Positions 1 to 13,800 of a stretch of DNA of 64,000 bases are shown here, one piece after another. Numbering within the stretch: the first letter of the stretch is position 1; the number at the start of each line of letters is the position of its first letter. The translations under genes and the position numbers were made by a program. The DNA comes from Cordia subcordata (Eukaryota; Streptophyta; Magnoliopsida; Boraginales; Cordiaceae), in contig JAPTOF010000035.1 in the NCBI GenBank assembly GCA_028554755.1, positions 72,001-136,000 on the forward strand, given 5' to 3'. Under the pieces are notes generated by a model, which did no database searches, was not told the DNA's origin, and was given only the letters and a program-made list of their open reading frames with translations.

Positions 1-2672
1 CGAGTTGCCTAATGCCAACAAGTGGTGTACTTATATATCAACCCCTGGACTCACGAGCCGACCCGCCAACCCATACGTCAAGAGTTGGGTGTGGGTTGGC
101 ACTTTGTCAACCTACAAAAGACAATCTCTCCCGACCAGACCAACCCGACAATCCGCATAAAACGACCCAACGGATTTGCCAACTCTAAATATATATAAAT
201 AAACATAGATAAAGAGAGAGAATATTCATTATAACACTTGTATTTGCTCAACTCCAACAACCAGCAAAAATTATCATTATTATATTGTAAGAAAGTATGT
301 AAAGAGGAGAACTTCAATGGCCCTCGTGAGACTCCCTACAATTTGTAAAGAGTCTGAAAACATACTTTTGCATTGGTTTGCTGTATTGCGTAATCCAAAA
401 CCCACTCCGTATCTCCTTGCCCTTTACAGAAACGGCTAGTCGATTGTCAGTGACCTTAAACAATGAAAATAGTTTATAAATTATATTTATAGAGTTACTA
501 ATTTAAATATTATAATACACTTAATTAATATTTTACTAGTAGTGACTTTAGCTTATTAATCTTAAAGTAAAGATAAAAAAAGTATAAAATAATAAGTATT
601 GAAAATAAATAAGAAAATACTAAAAGTGAAATTATATAGGAAGTGAAGAAATAAGTAGGCTGTTGGAATAAAACATAGATATGATTATGAACTTCATGAC
701 TACATAAGTGCATGTGAATTTATATATATAAGTAATATAGAAAGTGAATAGATCATTTCCTCGAAGACCTAATCCTAGATTTGTCAACTATTAATCTGTT
801 TACTCTATTTAATTCAAACAAATCATATGGGGAGTTTGTGAAAATAAAAATAAAGAAAATGTTTTTTTTTTTAACTCCCACCTTGTTCTACTAATTGAAA
901 GACCGAGGATTACAAATTTACAATTTCCCTCAACTGACATATTTTCTAGCAATTGTTCTATTCACCCAATATAATCCTTAGTGTTAATCCCAAATTCTAA
1001 TACTTTTAGATGTTCCTTCGAGATACAAATAAAAATAATCCTCAAACCTCTAACTATATTCTTATGCTAAATTATTAAGTCAAGTTGATAAAGCACAAAT
1101 TCGATTGGGACTATGTAGGGGACAAGGTCACTCCTTCCTCAATCACAGAGCAAATCAACCTAAATCATTTAAATCAAATTTTTCCTCGGCTCTTCAATCT
1201 AGAACTAACCCTAATCTCCTTTTCCAACTCAATTGGGCCTTTTCATGCATATTGATGGCCAATTGGCCAAGCAATATGATAAATTAAACACAAGATTGAA
1301 TAAACACCTAAGAATTAAATTGAGATAAATAAAGAGATGCAATTCAAATAAATATTCAGAAAAGTTCCATTGCAACCCAATAAATAATAGTTTAGTTAAT
1401 GTTAGAATAAGAAAATACCCCAAAAGATTTAAAAGACTTGAATTCCATGGCAAAAGTAATGAAAAAATATAAAAATCTGAAAGACTTATGGAATTTTCGG
1501 CTTCAAGTATGTGTTTCTACTTCTAAGGACGGCTAAAATAACCAAAATCTTAAGCAAGTTGATAAGAGAATAACTCTATGAAAAGATAGGAAGTCCTTAG
1601 AAACATAGAAAGACTATTGGATTAAAATTAAAGTAGAAAGTCCTTAAATGTAGAGAGGGAAAATTGACTTTTTCCATGTAGGCGAAAAAATAAAGAGGTT
1701 GTTGGATTCAGTCTATCATTTCTATTTATCTACAATTATTTCTTATCTATTTTTTTTTATTAACAAAGAAATAATATTACTGTACTCCATAATTATCTAT
1801 TTCTTTTTCATCTTAAAATAATATTAAATCTTCGTTAGGTGCATGATTCATGAAAACTTGTTGATTGATATTCAGAAATTAGTCCTTCTATACATAAAAG
1901 ATAAAGGCTACATATCTATATAGCTATATTGTAAAAAGTAGAGGTCAAGCTTACTTTGCTAAATGTCTTAATTCAATTAATTTTTTCCAAAAATCAAATA
2001 AAATTCCAACTAATATACTATTCCTCTTCTAATGTTTGTAATATGGTCATTTTCAATTTTATTTTCTCAATTTTAAAGTTCTATTTAATTACTAGATATC
2101 CTTCATAAAAGAATATATTACTATAAAAACTTGCCAAAAATTATATTTTACAAAATATACTTGTATTTCATACTTGCATAAGATATAAAAATTGACCATC
2201 AATAATAAATAAAACATTAAAGTCATGAATTTCTTCTGTACCTTGAAAAAGAGAGTATATGCATGCCTTTTCTATATATGTTGCATGCCCTCATTCAATC
2301 ACCTTTTTCCCTTAGAAAGGCATTTAGTTTATTCCATCTATTTATATACAATTATTTCATAATATAAATCTTTTTGTTGACTAATCAAATAAGTAGTATT
2401 ATTCCACAAAATTTATGTATTGCTTTTTCATCTTAAAATAACATCAAAAGATATTTCTTCTTACAATTCTCCCACCCCCCAATCCAACTCCTAACTCCGA
2501 GCAGGATTTGTACCTAGGTTATTACTCTTGGAGGAGCTCGTCTCAACGACTTAAATTACCCCCTAATCCCATATTGAAAGATCTTGATTAAGTGCAGGAT
2601 TAATGAAAGCCTTTTAATTGATCTCTGGAAGTTGACCTTGTTATGCATAATAAATAAAAGCTAAATGTCTAT

Positions 2673-2900
2673 GGACCTGTTTGGATTGGCTTTTTTTTCA
2701 AGAAAAAACACTTTTTTACTTAAAAAAGTTACATTAAATTTGCAATAACTAATTGATTTGGTTTCCCAAAAAAATAAAACTCTGAGAAAAACTTAAATAC
2801 GGCTTTTTTAGAAGCAAGAATTTTCAACTTTTTTAAAAAAATTATTTTTCAAAAGTTAGTTAAAAAAACTCTTTTAAAAAAAGCTAATCTAAATGGACCC
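2673..2900. mobile_element. Small MITE-like inverted-repeat element (228 bp)
   Basis: The left end reads GGACCTGTTTGGATTGGC followed by a T run. The right end is its imperfect inverse, an A run followed by GCTAATCTAAATGGACCC. The two 18-base ends match at 12 positions and all differences are transitions, as expected of an old element. The trinucleotide TAT flanks both sides and may be the target duplication. There is no coding capacity. The GGNCCTGTTTGG-type end is common in plant Tourist-like elements, but assignment to a superfamily is inference. Confidence 0.45.
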
Positions 2901-3094
2901 TATATATTTATGTATTGTATGAAACAGATTTCAAGCTTATCTTTGAAATGCTCAATGTCCTAATTACGTCAGTTCTTTTTTCCTCAAAAAATGAGTTAAA
3001 TTCGAACATCTATGTTATTCCTCTTCCATTATTTTTTCTTATCAAAATTTAATATTCTATAAATCACTAATATCTCTTATTTAAAAATATAATT

Positions 3095-3191
3095 ACTCTC
3101 TCCCGCTCCCCCCTCTCCCCCCCCCCTCCCCCACATACACACACACACACACACATATATATACATATATACACACACACACACATATATA
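3095..3191. repeat. Composite CT/C/CA/TA microsatellite
   Basis: A run of CT and C residues passes into (CA)n and then alternating TA and CA blocks. On the minus strand it produces a spurious Gly/Arg/Val/Cys-rich open frame, which is not a gene. Confidence 0.85.
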
Positions 3192-4166
3192 GTTTATGGT
3201 TACCTTTTAATGCTACATATCCTAATTCTATCAAAGAATTTTTTACTTTTACTTTCACAATTTAAATGTTTTATTCAATTATTGAAGATTTCTCATGATA
3301 ATGTAATTAGTATAGAAAACTTACTAGTAATTAAATTTTAAAAGATACATTTATATTCCATTTTCATATAGAATATATGGAATTTGACCACTAAAAATAA
3401 ATAAAGACATTAAGATCACATTTTAATTTCTACTAATTATGTTGTACCTGCAAATATTTTAATATTGAAGATACCTCATAAATAATTTGAACCTCTTACT
3501 GAATTACTAGAGATATCTCATAAAAATATTATGAGTATTGAGAACTTGCAAAAAGTTATATTTTAAAAGATATATTTGAATTTCATCGTCACATAAAATG
3601 TAAAAAAAATTAACAATTAATAATAAATAAATACATTAAATACACACACTATATTGCACAGGGTATACTCCAGTTTACTTTAGAATTAATATATTGAGGA
3701 AAAGGGTTACGTTGTTTGAATTAGATAACACCAAAAATACATAGAGAGAGATATTGAGAGAGTGCCACAGCGTGATCATGATGGCCGCTCCACAGTCTTT
3801 AGAAAAGCTTTTCCACGTTGAGAATTATATTGGAGGTGATGAGATGGATTGGCTTGAAGTCATTCGGTTATCTCATTTCTTTATCATTTACGCAATCCTT
3901 TGATATGTATTCCTTGGCATGCACCAGCTGGCCGTTAGTTAATTAGGAGCAATTAATGCGGTCAAAGGCGCAAGAAATTTCTGTTTTCGCCGCGCCGTTC
4001 GGCGTGTTCCCATATTGTAAGTCAAAACTTGGATTTGCCTAGCTAGCTAGCAAGTTTTATATGTATAAATACATCCTCAAGAAAAAGTCATGATTGATCA
4101 CGCTGTCGTCTCTCTGAATTCATTTTCTACTGTTGTAAAGTGATGATGCTTAGTTTAATGTAATAT

Positions 4167-4168
4167 AC

Positions 4169-4203
<35 letters not shown>
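4167..4203. repeat. (TA)n(GA)n microsatellite
   Basis: An alternating TA tract passes directly into about 12 GA units, roughly 730 bp upstream of the aspartic protease start codon. GA tracts are common in plant promoters, but nothing here shows a regulatory role. Confidence 0.85.
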
Positions 4204-4936
4204 CGGACAGATTTATCTAGAATAATCCAGCCATCATCATTAGTTGATCATGTGATCTGTAAACAGTACTGAGGGAGAGAAGACCAATCAACAATAATGG
4301 GTGTGAGAAGATGATAAGCAGCTAGGCATTGAAAAGGACATATTGGGCGACAAATCAACCACCCAAAACAGCTACGTACTCAAAATAATTATATTCATTC
4401 CTTCTGATGAAAGCATTACCAACATAGAATAGAGACATCCGGATGGGATTTTTTTTTTTTTTTTTTTTATCTTCTGTCACACACACTCACACACGATTTA
4501 ATCATTTAAGAAAGCACCGTAAATAGCATCAAAATTTACTTGTTATTGAAAGAATGTAATACATTAACAAGTTTATATATAAGAGAATACCAGACTCTAA
4601 ACTTTATCAAATACAAGTAACATTAGTAATTGTCTTACTAAAAACAAGCATTATTATTAAATACACGAGATTTTATTATTAATTATCTAATATTTATCTA
4701 ACAGTTATATGTATACAACACATATATATAGACGTGTGTATATCTAATACTCTTCTACTAGCAAGCTATACATCAATTAGTGACCAAGAAAAGCTAGCTA
4801 ATTTGTAAGCTAAGAAGCAACCTTTATGTATTAGCCTCATTCATCTATTTCCTTTGTCGTTACATACGTACGTTTCCTGATTTCACAAATTTCCATTTTT
4901 CGATAGTACACGGGTGGAGGGATCCTAGCCAACAAT

Positions 4937-5653
4937 ATGGCTATCTTCAGCTGCAGGTGGCATAATAAGGCTGCTTCAATGCTCATCATCATCTTCATCT
5001 TGTTGGTGCTTTGTTTTATCAATTCTTCATCAACTATCGTCAAGTTTGTACAAGGAGCTGACAAAGGGGCGAGGTTAGAGTTGATTCACTTGCATTCTCT
5101 ACCTGCAGGAAGGCAGACGAGGCCACCCAACCAGCAGCTGGAGCGCCTGAAAGACTTGCTGGAGCGAGATGGCATTCGCCAGCAAGCAATTGATCATGTG
5201 CACAGATTACGAGGACTGCGGCGGCGGCGGTTGAGGCAGCAGAAGATGAATATTCAGGCTACCAGTTCAGCAGGTGATGATTCCATTGAAATGCCAATGC
5301 GGTCGGGGGCGGATTACGGGGCAGGGCAGTACTTGGTGAGCTTGAAGGTGGGCAGTCCGGCACAAAAGCTCTTGGTAATTGCGGACACAGGGAGTGAGTT
5401 GACTTGGATGAATTGTCGGTATCGTTGTGGTAGGGACTGGTGGCGGCATAGGAGGACTCCACGTCATCGAAGGGTGTTTTGTGCGGATCACTCCTCCTCT
5501 TTCACTACATTCCCATGTTTCTCTACTACGTGTAAAATCGACCTCATGAATCTCTTCTCTCTAGCTCGCTGCCCCACTCCTTTGACCCCTTGCGCCTACG
5601 ATTACAGGTACCTACATACTGATCCACGCCTGCGTTTTCTTTCTTTCTTGGAG

Positions 5654-5690
<37 letters not shown>

Positions 5691-6576
5691 CAAACATGAA
5701 GCGGGGCCGGCTTTTTGCATGCACTCACAGTGTCTTTAATTCGCATATCGATCAATGATTAGGTACGCAGACGGTTCGGCAGCCCTGGGTATATTCGCTG
5801 ATGAGACCTTTACCGTCCAACTCACAAATGGTAGGAAAGCAAAACTGCGTAACGTGTTGGTGGGATGCAGCGAGGCATCCCGAGGCGAAACCCTCCAGTT
5901 AGCCGATGGTGTGTTGGGGATGGGATACGGCAATCACTCCTTCGCCATTAAAGCCGCTGACGTGTTCGGTGGCAAGTTCTCTTACTGTATGGTTGATCAC
6001 TTAAGCCCCAGAAATGTCTCTAATTACCTCGTCTTTGGCACTACTCCTCATCATTCTCATACCATGCAATACACCCCACTTGCCCTGGGTGTGATTGGTC
6101 CTTTCTATGCCATAAATGTCGAGGGCATCTCTGTGGGAGGTGTGATGTTGAACATCCCAAATCAAGTATGGGATGTAAATGGCGCAGGAGGCACCATACT
6201 TGATTCGGGGTCAAGCCTGACGGCCCTGACTTGGCCGGCGTATCAGCCTGTGGTTGCCGCATTATGGCTCCCCTTGTCGTCGAAATTTAAGAGAGTACAC
6301 GTGGAAATTGGGGCGTTAGAATACTGCTTTAATTCCACAGGGTTTGAGGAGTCGGTGGTGCCAAGACTGGAGTTGCATTTGGCAGATGGAGTTGGGTTCC
6401 GGCCACCAGTAAAGAATTATGTAATAGATGCAGCTGACGGGGTGAAGTGCTTGGGAATTGTTTCTGCAGATTGGCCCGCTACATCTGTCATTGGCAACAT
6501 TATGCAACAAAACCATATTTGGGAATTTGATTTGATCAACCATCGATTGGGGTTTTCGCCCTCAACTTGCATCTAG
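4937..6576 (+). CDS. NANA-type pepsin-family (A1) aspartic protease
   Basis: Two exons, 4937-5607 and 5763-6576, with intron 5608-5762 (ACAG|GTACCT to TTAG|G), encode 494 aa. Residues 14-35 form a hydrophobic signal or anchor segment. A basic propeptide region follows (RRRRLR near residue 98). The mature enzyme has both catalytic aspartates: D150 in DTGS and D371 in DSGS, with the flap tyrosine at Y225 (YADGS). Motifs such as KFSYCMVDHLS, FYAINVEGIS and VIGNIMQQN are those of Arabidopsis NANA, an aspartic protease reported to act in the chloroplast; the location here is inference. The split codon R224 is completed across the intron, which supports the junction. The intron holds a TA microsatellite. 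The gene is convergent with NUA. Everything needed for activity appears intact. Confidence 0.9.
5656..5685 (+). repeat. (TA)n microsatellite inside the protease intron
   Basis: About 15 TA units lie in the only intron of the aspartic protease gene, about 50 bp after its donor site. Confidence 0.85.
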
Positions 6577-7875
6577 CTTAGCTAGATTTTATGTAATTTG
6601 AGTCCCCAGTTAAGAAGAGCAGCATTATATTGACTTTTATCGCATGTGTATCTACTTACATGCATGTTTGATGATTAATTTGTTTAGTAAATGAACGATA
6701 AAATGCACGCATCTACACATGTATTGCACTTCCCCAGCTCTTCTCTTGTACAAAATTATATTGCCTTTTGCATTAATTATTCTAAATACAATTAGGAGAA
6801 AAGAGCTGAGCTAGCACGCAATATCCTAGTAAATTCTTCAAGAATACTGGTGCACATTCATTTGCCATGGAAGGAATAACAATTAATGTGAAATCCTGGC
6901 GCACAAACGGATGTAGCCAGACGCTAATATTTGGTCAACATATTTTACTTACACCAGCGAACATGCATTTCGTTCATTTTTCTTCTTCTTCTTCTTCTTC
7001 CTTTTTTCTTTTTTTTGGCTTGCCATGACAAAACATATCTACCAAAACTGGCAGATTGAAGAAATATTATTCATGTTCTAAAAGAAGGTAGCTTTACAAG
7101 AGCAATGTAACGTCAGCAGACGACATTAGGTAAAGAAACACGTTAAGGAGACTCCATAATCATCAATCAATCAATGAGACAACCATGTGTATACAGTTCC
7201 AATTTACGTAAATCACGGCACATCTTTCGCTACCTACTCCTATTACATGTTGTATTATTATTATTTCCCTTGGATTCGTATTATTCCCTTCGATGTTTCT
7301 GTCTTCCCTATGCCACCAAAATTTGTTCATCGACTTTGAATTTCTGATATAATCGAGTCGATTTAACAATGTCAAACCAATATTTTAGTTTAGTCTATTA
7401 TGATTTTGTGACGTTTTCATAATTCTGTCCCCCATTTTCTTCTTTCTTTTTTAAGAACACCCCCACTCCTAACCTATCCCCTACCGATAGATAATTCATA
7501 CAAGGCTAATCTCAGCGTTGGGGGTGACGGCTAATTAATTACATAAATTCTGAATTAAAAGTCAAAAGACCATAGCTCATCAGCTGCTTAACCCGCAAAC
7601 TACATGAATACATGCCTCCCCCATCACGCCTGCTACTGCGACGGGACTGGACGTAGCTATACCGAGATTAAATGCGAAATCAAATTACCAGGACAGACAA
7701 GTTTGTAAGAGGGAACAGCAATTTAGCAGTTTAATAAGGAAGGTCTCTCCAAAGGAACTGCCATCCAAAACAGGCCAGGCCAACTATCTATTATGCATCT
7801 CATAGCTTCATTTGTCTAAAGTCACTAACATGAATCAGTGTAGAGCTAATTGTGGCTTGACAAAGCCCCAAAACC
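6577..7875. other. Intergenic region between two convergent genes
   Basis: This 1.3-kb stretch separates the stop codon of the protease (+) from that of NUA (-). It must contain both 3' untranslated regions. A short (TTC)n run near 6980-7001 is the only clear repeat. No further gene is visible. Confidence 0.6.
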
Positions 7876-10800
7876 CTAACCCTGTTCACTAGTTCCCTGT
7901 CCACGCCCTCCGCGTCCTGCACGACCACCGCGACCACGAACTGCTCTTGCACGACCTCTACTCGTGGTAGTGGACACAATACCAGCTTGTCTTAAGGACG
8001 CCCTTTCCCTGGCCCTTTCACTTAAGTTGATTGTCCTTCCAATAGGTGATACCTGTCTACCTTCCGTCTCTGCTGGACCACTGGCACGTTGCCTTTGAAC
8101 ACCAGCTCCACCACTACTGCCAGTTGACGTTCTATCAATGGTCACAGCCGAGGGTTCAGCCACTTGATCAGATTCAGCTGCCACCTGCTCGCTAACATCA
8201 TTACTCTTCTCTGTCCCATCCACATTCTCGCTTGTAACAGCTTCGCCATTCTTCTCATGATCCATAACCTGGGAAGATTCGACTTTCTTAGCATCGTCTG
8301 TGGACGCAAGTACTGACTGTTGATCACCTCCAGGAGAACTCCGGGGAGCACTTGCAAGCTCCAGTGGAAGCTCCCCAAGTTCCGGACTTCCTATTGCACC
8401 CTCCAAATTTCCAGCATCTGCTATTAGCTCTCCCTCTTCATATTCATTTCCAGATTCTGTTCCCTGTTGCTGAATTTCAGGTTCAGCATGAACCTTTGGT
8501 TGATCAGATGATATTGGTTCACTTGGTCTATCCACACTCATATTTGCAACATCAATTTTATCATCCTGCAATTCAACTGGATTCTTCCCAGGTATTGTAG
8601 TCTCTTCAGGTAGATTTCCTGTAATTTCAGGTTCTTCCTTATCCGCATCAACAGATTCCTCCTTAAAACCTTGAGGTATCTCAGCAACATCATCCAAAGA
8701 TCCTTCAGGGGTAGGTAACAACTCATGCACTTCCAGATTAGCAACTTCTTGTCCTTCGCCCTCTTGTTGGGTCTCCAAGCCTTTGGCCTTTTTAGGCAAC
8801 GGTGCTGCCATGTCGGAGCTAGTTTCCTCAGGCATTTGCGACTCTTCTTGTAATTCAGAAGCGGACGTGGAAGATGGGCGCTTGCGAGCAGCCGGAGGAA
8901 TTGAAGGTGTAACATTTCCTTGAGGTTCTAAATTGGGTGCTGATGAAGGTTTACCACTACTGCTAGACCCATCAATATCAGGCATATCAATATCACTTTG
9001 AGGCTCTTCAGGCTTTAATATACGAGGCCGAACCAATTTCCTCCCTGCTTTACGAGTCTCTATGTTCGTCTTCAGAGTAGTTAACTTCTCTTTTTCTTCA
9101 TTCTTACCAACAGGAGGGATGCTGGATACAGGGGCAACAGCCGAAATATTACTTGGGGCCAAGGTAACAACATCTTGACCTGTAGATATCCATTGGGAAA
9201 TTCAGTAAAACTTGAGAAAAGTATGGTCACAAAGACGACTTCAGAAAAAAATCTGATTTTCATGATAATGTAATATTTTCCTAGCATTAAAGATTACTGA
9301 GGAAGGTATGTACTCGTAGCTCCAGAAGATGACATGTCAAGAGCAGAAGTATCAGCAGAGGTATGAGTACCCAGCTCGCTGCATGCTGGTTGTGCAACCC
9401 TTTCAAAGTTTTCAACTGCCCCCAGATACGCACCGGCAAGGTCCTCCAAAAGATTGCCAGATAGGAGTTGAGCTAGTGATGCACCCTAACCAAAAAAAAA
9501 AACAAAAAGCGCAAAGATAACTATCAAGCAATTGTTTGGCTAGTTTATGAATAAATTTGTTTCTCTATTTGTAATCACCAACTGTTGGAGAAAGTTCACA
9601 GCAGAAGCTTTAAAAAAGAAGAGAGAGAAAGCAGCAGTGGAAAAAAAGTCAAAATAGTGGTAACATATTCACCAATGATGTCACTCATTCACCAAAGCGT
9701 GCAACAAAGTAACGACAGTTTTCTAAAGAAAGCAGTAGAATGAAATCTTACCTCAGATTGATTGCCTACGGCATTCTTTAGCTTGTCAACTTCATCTCCA
9801 AGTGTTCTCAGAGCCTGTTTATGCTTCTCCAGCTCATCCAATAGCTTTGATCTTTGCTGAAGTATCAAAAGACGGAACAAATACAAGAATCTTCTTAGGA
9901 AACAGAATTTTGCCAAAGGCGACATTTGAAGACAGGTTATTGGAGGAAAATAGGAATGCTGAAAATCAGGTTCAGATAGCCAAAAAAAAGCTGATGCAGT
10001 TAAAATAACTAAGAAGCCTCAAAAATCAACCAGGCACACCCCCTGCTGCGGAAAAACTGAAAGGAGAACACGAGAGCTTATCTACTGAAATTACGAAGCC
10101 ACAATGGGAAGCAAAACAAAATGGTATTACCTGAGTAACAGTCTCATACGAGTCATTAATTGTCTTTTGTGTCTCTAATTGCCTCACTTTCTCTGTCTTA
10201 TGATCATCTCTCTCCTTCCTCAATTCCTCTCTTTGTCTCTCCACAGTCTTCTCCAATATCTTGACAACATTAGCAAGTGTCAGCAAACAGATAGGGGCAT
10301 CAACAAGGTAAGTGAGAGGAAGTTTAGTATTATAATGGCAATGAATAATGGATCTGTGGATGGTTAACAAAGACCCTTGATCTGTGGATGGTTAATAAAG
10401 ACCCGTGCACACAGTCTTCTCCAATATCTTGACAACATTAGCAAGTGTCAGCAAACAGATAGGGGCATCAACAAGGTAAGTGAGATGAAGTTTCGTATTA
10501 TATTGACTATGAATTATGGATCTGTGGATGGCTAATAAAGACCTGTGCACCGTTCCTAACAAGGATTTAAGTATCATGGTAAAATTATCAAGGCTCAGTT
10601 TGTATTCAGGCTAGTACTTGGATGGTGATCGTGAACACAGGCTTACACATTTTAGCCAACTGATTAGGATCCAACATGCTGCTTCACTAGTAGCTACAGT
10701 AAAACATATTCAAAGACTATCAGAGCAGAGCAAACCTGTATTCTTGCCTCTTTTTCCTTCTCCTTTTCTCTCATGGCCTGTTCGCTAGCAGCATCTACTG

Positions 10801-13800
10801 AACTCCTTTTCCCTGAAATGAACAAGTTTAAATATAAGCAACCTCCAGCTAGCCACATCTCCATCAGCTTGCAGCTTGACAAGAATATCCATACCTTGTC
10901 TAGCATCTTCTAGCTGTTTGGTAAGAGCTTGAATCTCTTTGTTCATATCTTCCTTCTCCTTTGAGAGGTTCTCTGACTTCTTCTGCCAAAAGAAGTGGAA
11001 GTGGAAAATAGAACATGAAAATATCAGAAGACTGATAAGAAAGCTTCATTGTGAAGCTTGTAATTCAAGAATCTACAACATAGAGTTATATTTTGATACT
11101 AGGCTAACCTTCCATTGAGCTGTAAGCCTTCGATACTTTTCGACTTCTGATTTTAGAGAAGCCTGTTTAAATCAAAACCATGACATAAATATTAACGAAG
11201 ACATGCAATAGTACAGACGTGTTATGAAGCAGCATTACCTCAACTTGCAAAAGTTCATTTATCCTGGTCTCTCTCTCCCCCAATTCCACCCTACTTCTAC
11301 CAAGGTCTTGCTCCAGACATGATATCTTATCCTGCTTCTCAGAGACAAGCTTCCTTATTTCCTCTAGTTGAGCATCCTTCTCATTCAGATTTACCTAGAA
11401 AGCAAAATGAACCAACATATGATACAAGAACACTACCACAGATTAGGTGAAGAAACTATCATTGACAATGAGTTGGACAAAAGAAAGTAAATCTGTGCGT
11501 GGGTGGGGATGGTGGTTGTTGGGGTTTTTCTTTTTTTTTTTTTTTCTTTTGGTTTTTGGTGATTGGGGGCGGTGAGGGAGAGATTTACTTTTTCATTTCA
11601 ACTTTCATATTCCATTTTCTCCATAAACACTGTTGGACCACAATTGTATATGCATGTACATGTAAATATATAAATATACATGTCTCTGTGTGTGTGTTAT
11701 GTTACAAATAATATTAAGTAACATACATCTGATGAACGCTACAATGTAGTGAATATATATAAACGTTGCATGGCACCATAGTTCCTAGAGACCCATTACA
11801 ACTAATCAGAAAAGGAAGTCATTCAAAAAAGAAAAAAGATTTTTCACAAGTGAAAGATGGATGAACAAATATATATTACCTGCATCTGCTGAACAGCTTC
11901 TCTAGTATGATGATATTCTTCCACATCAAAGTTCTTGTATGTCTCGAGAAGCTTTCGGGTGTAAAAAGAAAAGAAAAGCAAAGAAATGAGAATACTAACC
12001 ACTTGAGATGAAAGGTAAGGAGGTGAGTGATAGGAGCCAGCGATACCTCATCAATCCTTTTCTGGAGATGCTCTTTCTCGAGCTTCTGCATTTCACTTTC
12101 TTTTCCGGATGCTTCCACCTCATTTTGTTTCTCTCTCAGCTGTTTCTCCAAATTTTCAGCATCAATCTTGGTTTTCTGCGCAGCTTCACGAAGTTTCTAT
12201 GCAAAGCACAGAATTCCAAAAGTCGAAACATGGAAATAAGTCCTAAATAACTTGCTTAGCTTAAACCCAAAAATGCTGTAAAGTGCAAAGAGAATTACAG
12301 ACCTGGCATTCCTCAAAATTATGCCTATTTTCTTCTCTGAGCTGAGCATTACTTTCACGCAGTAAGTTTATTTCTCTAACCTGTACGAACAATTTAATTA
12401 ATAAGCACTAAAAGGTGGAAGCCTTAGAGGTCCAGGATATTGATATGTCAAAAATCCTTATCATGATATTAATGTTGAGGAAAAGTTTTAACCTGAAGTT
12501 GCAAAGATTTGAACTCTTCCTCTGTAAATAAAAATGATCTAGCACTCGTACGTTCTGCAAGAAGTGACGCTTGTGCTGACTCTGCTGCCTTCAGAGCACT
12601 CTCAAGCTGAAGAAAATGAACTCTCATCAGAAACAAAAAAGCAACAAAACAAACCACAGATGACATAAAAGTTACTTAATCTACATAATTTTAAAATACT
12701 TAGAAGTAAATTTTTCTCAACAATATATAAACCACTAAGTGGTCCTTATACTGAGAGCCAATTATGGTCCCTCGCATATGAATACAAAGAAAACGAAGCA
12801 CAAGGTTATAAATTTACTCCAAAGTCAATTCCAAAAACTCAGCCAAACGTCTAGTGACCATGATTCACTTCCATCATTTGGATTCCATGGAAGGAGTGGG
12901 ATAGGACTTCAAAGGGAAGGAAATGTATCTTTCTTTGAAATATTATTGTATATATGATATTGGTTTTTGACTAGAGGACCTTGCAAAGTTGATCTAGATA
13001 GTATACAGGAGTTTCAGATTACAGAGTTGAGTAAATATTTTGGGGTTGCAGCCCCTTGGTACATATCAATAAAATTCTTCGCTTCACATGCAAGACAGTC
13101 TATGGGAAGAAAGCAAACATTTTAGAACTAAATGGACATCCCTGGAATTCAAAGAAAAACCTCATGATGACCATAACAGAAAACACTGATGGAAAATTTT
13201 GCAACTTAAAAAGACTGGTCTCAATCCCATTTACTTTCTTGGAAACAGTAAATATGAAACAATGCGGACAACAATTATCCACAAGAACAGCTAGAACAAT
13301 TTGTTATAAACTGATGAGATCCAGCCCAAGTGATTTAGAGACACACAGCTACCTGAGATTGTAACCGAAGTTTTTCCTGTTTCAATAGCGAAATCTCCGT
13401 TTCTGCCTGTAAAAGGGGGAAAAAAAAGAATAAAAACAGGGAGCAAATTTAGATGTTAGACTAGCAAAAAAAATGGAACTGCAAAAGAAAGGGTCAGGCA
13501 AACATACAATTTCCTTAGACCGACGAAGATAATTTACAACATTCTGCAACCCGTCATCATCAAGAGAACTCTTTTGAGTGCTTCCGGAAGGTAAACCAGC
13601 AGAATGACGATCTTTCTCAGCTAATTTAATGTGCAACGCCTCCAACTGACAGTGCAGTACCTTGTTCTGAGGGATATAAATGTTTAGCAGATAACAGAGA
13701 AAATAATTCCTACACTCTATATCTTGGTACGCAAGATGGACAAGGTAAGATAGTGTTTCCATGAACAAAAACTTGATACAGAAAGTTAATATTTTGATAC

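Larger units (their letters stand above)
1..4936. other. AT-rich intergenic region upstream of the aspartic protease gene
   Basis: No gene could be supported here. The open frames are short, AT-rich and lack family motifs or plausible splice partners. The stretch holds a small inverted-repeat element (2673-2900), a composite microsatellite (3095-3191), a TA/GA microsatellite (4167-4203) and a 20-base T run (4449-4468). The last few hundred bases before 4937 must contain the promoter and 5' leader of the protease gene, but I could not place a TATA box or start site with confidence among the many TA tracts. Confidence 0.6.

Noticed and set aside
1105..1453. Overlapping short frames near a TTGGCCAATTGGCCAA palindrome
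   Set aside because: Hydrophobic low-complexity peptides with no homology signal or splice partner. The palindrome alone is not enough to call an element.
7866..7880. Telomere-like motif (AAACCCTAACCC)
   Set aside because: Only about one and a half units, at the 3' end of NUA. It is too short for an interstitial telomere and is not in a promoter.
8352..8915. Alternative frames over the last NUA exon (8352-8600 +, 8538-8915 -)
   Set aside because: They are shadows of the long acidic NUA tail, whose frame is open for over 1,300 bases and joins the upstream exons in phase.
13056..13364. 102-codon plus-strand frame overlapping NUA exon 36
   Set aside because: It is mostly intron, overlaps a supported NUA exon on the other strand and has no recognisable motif.
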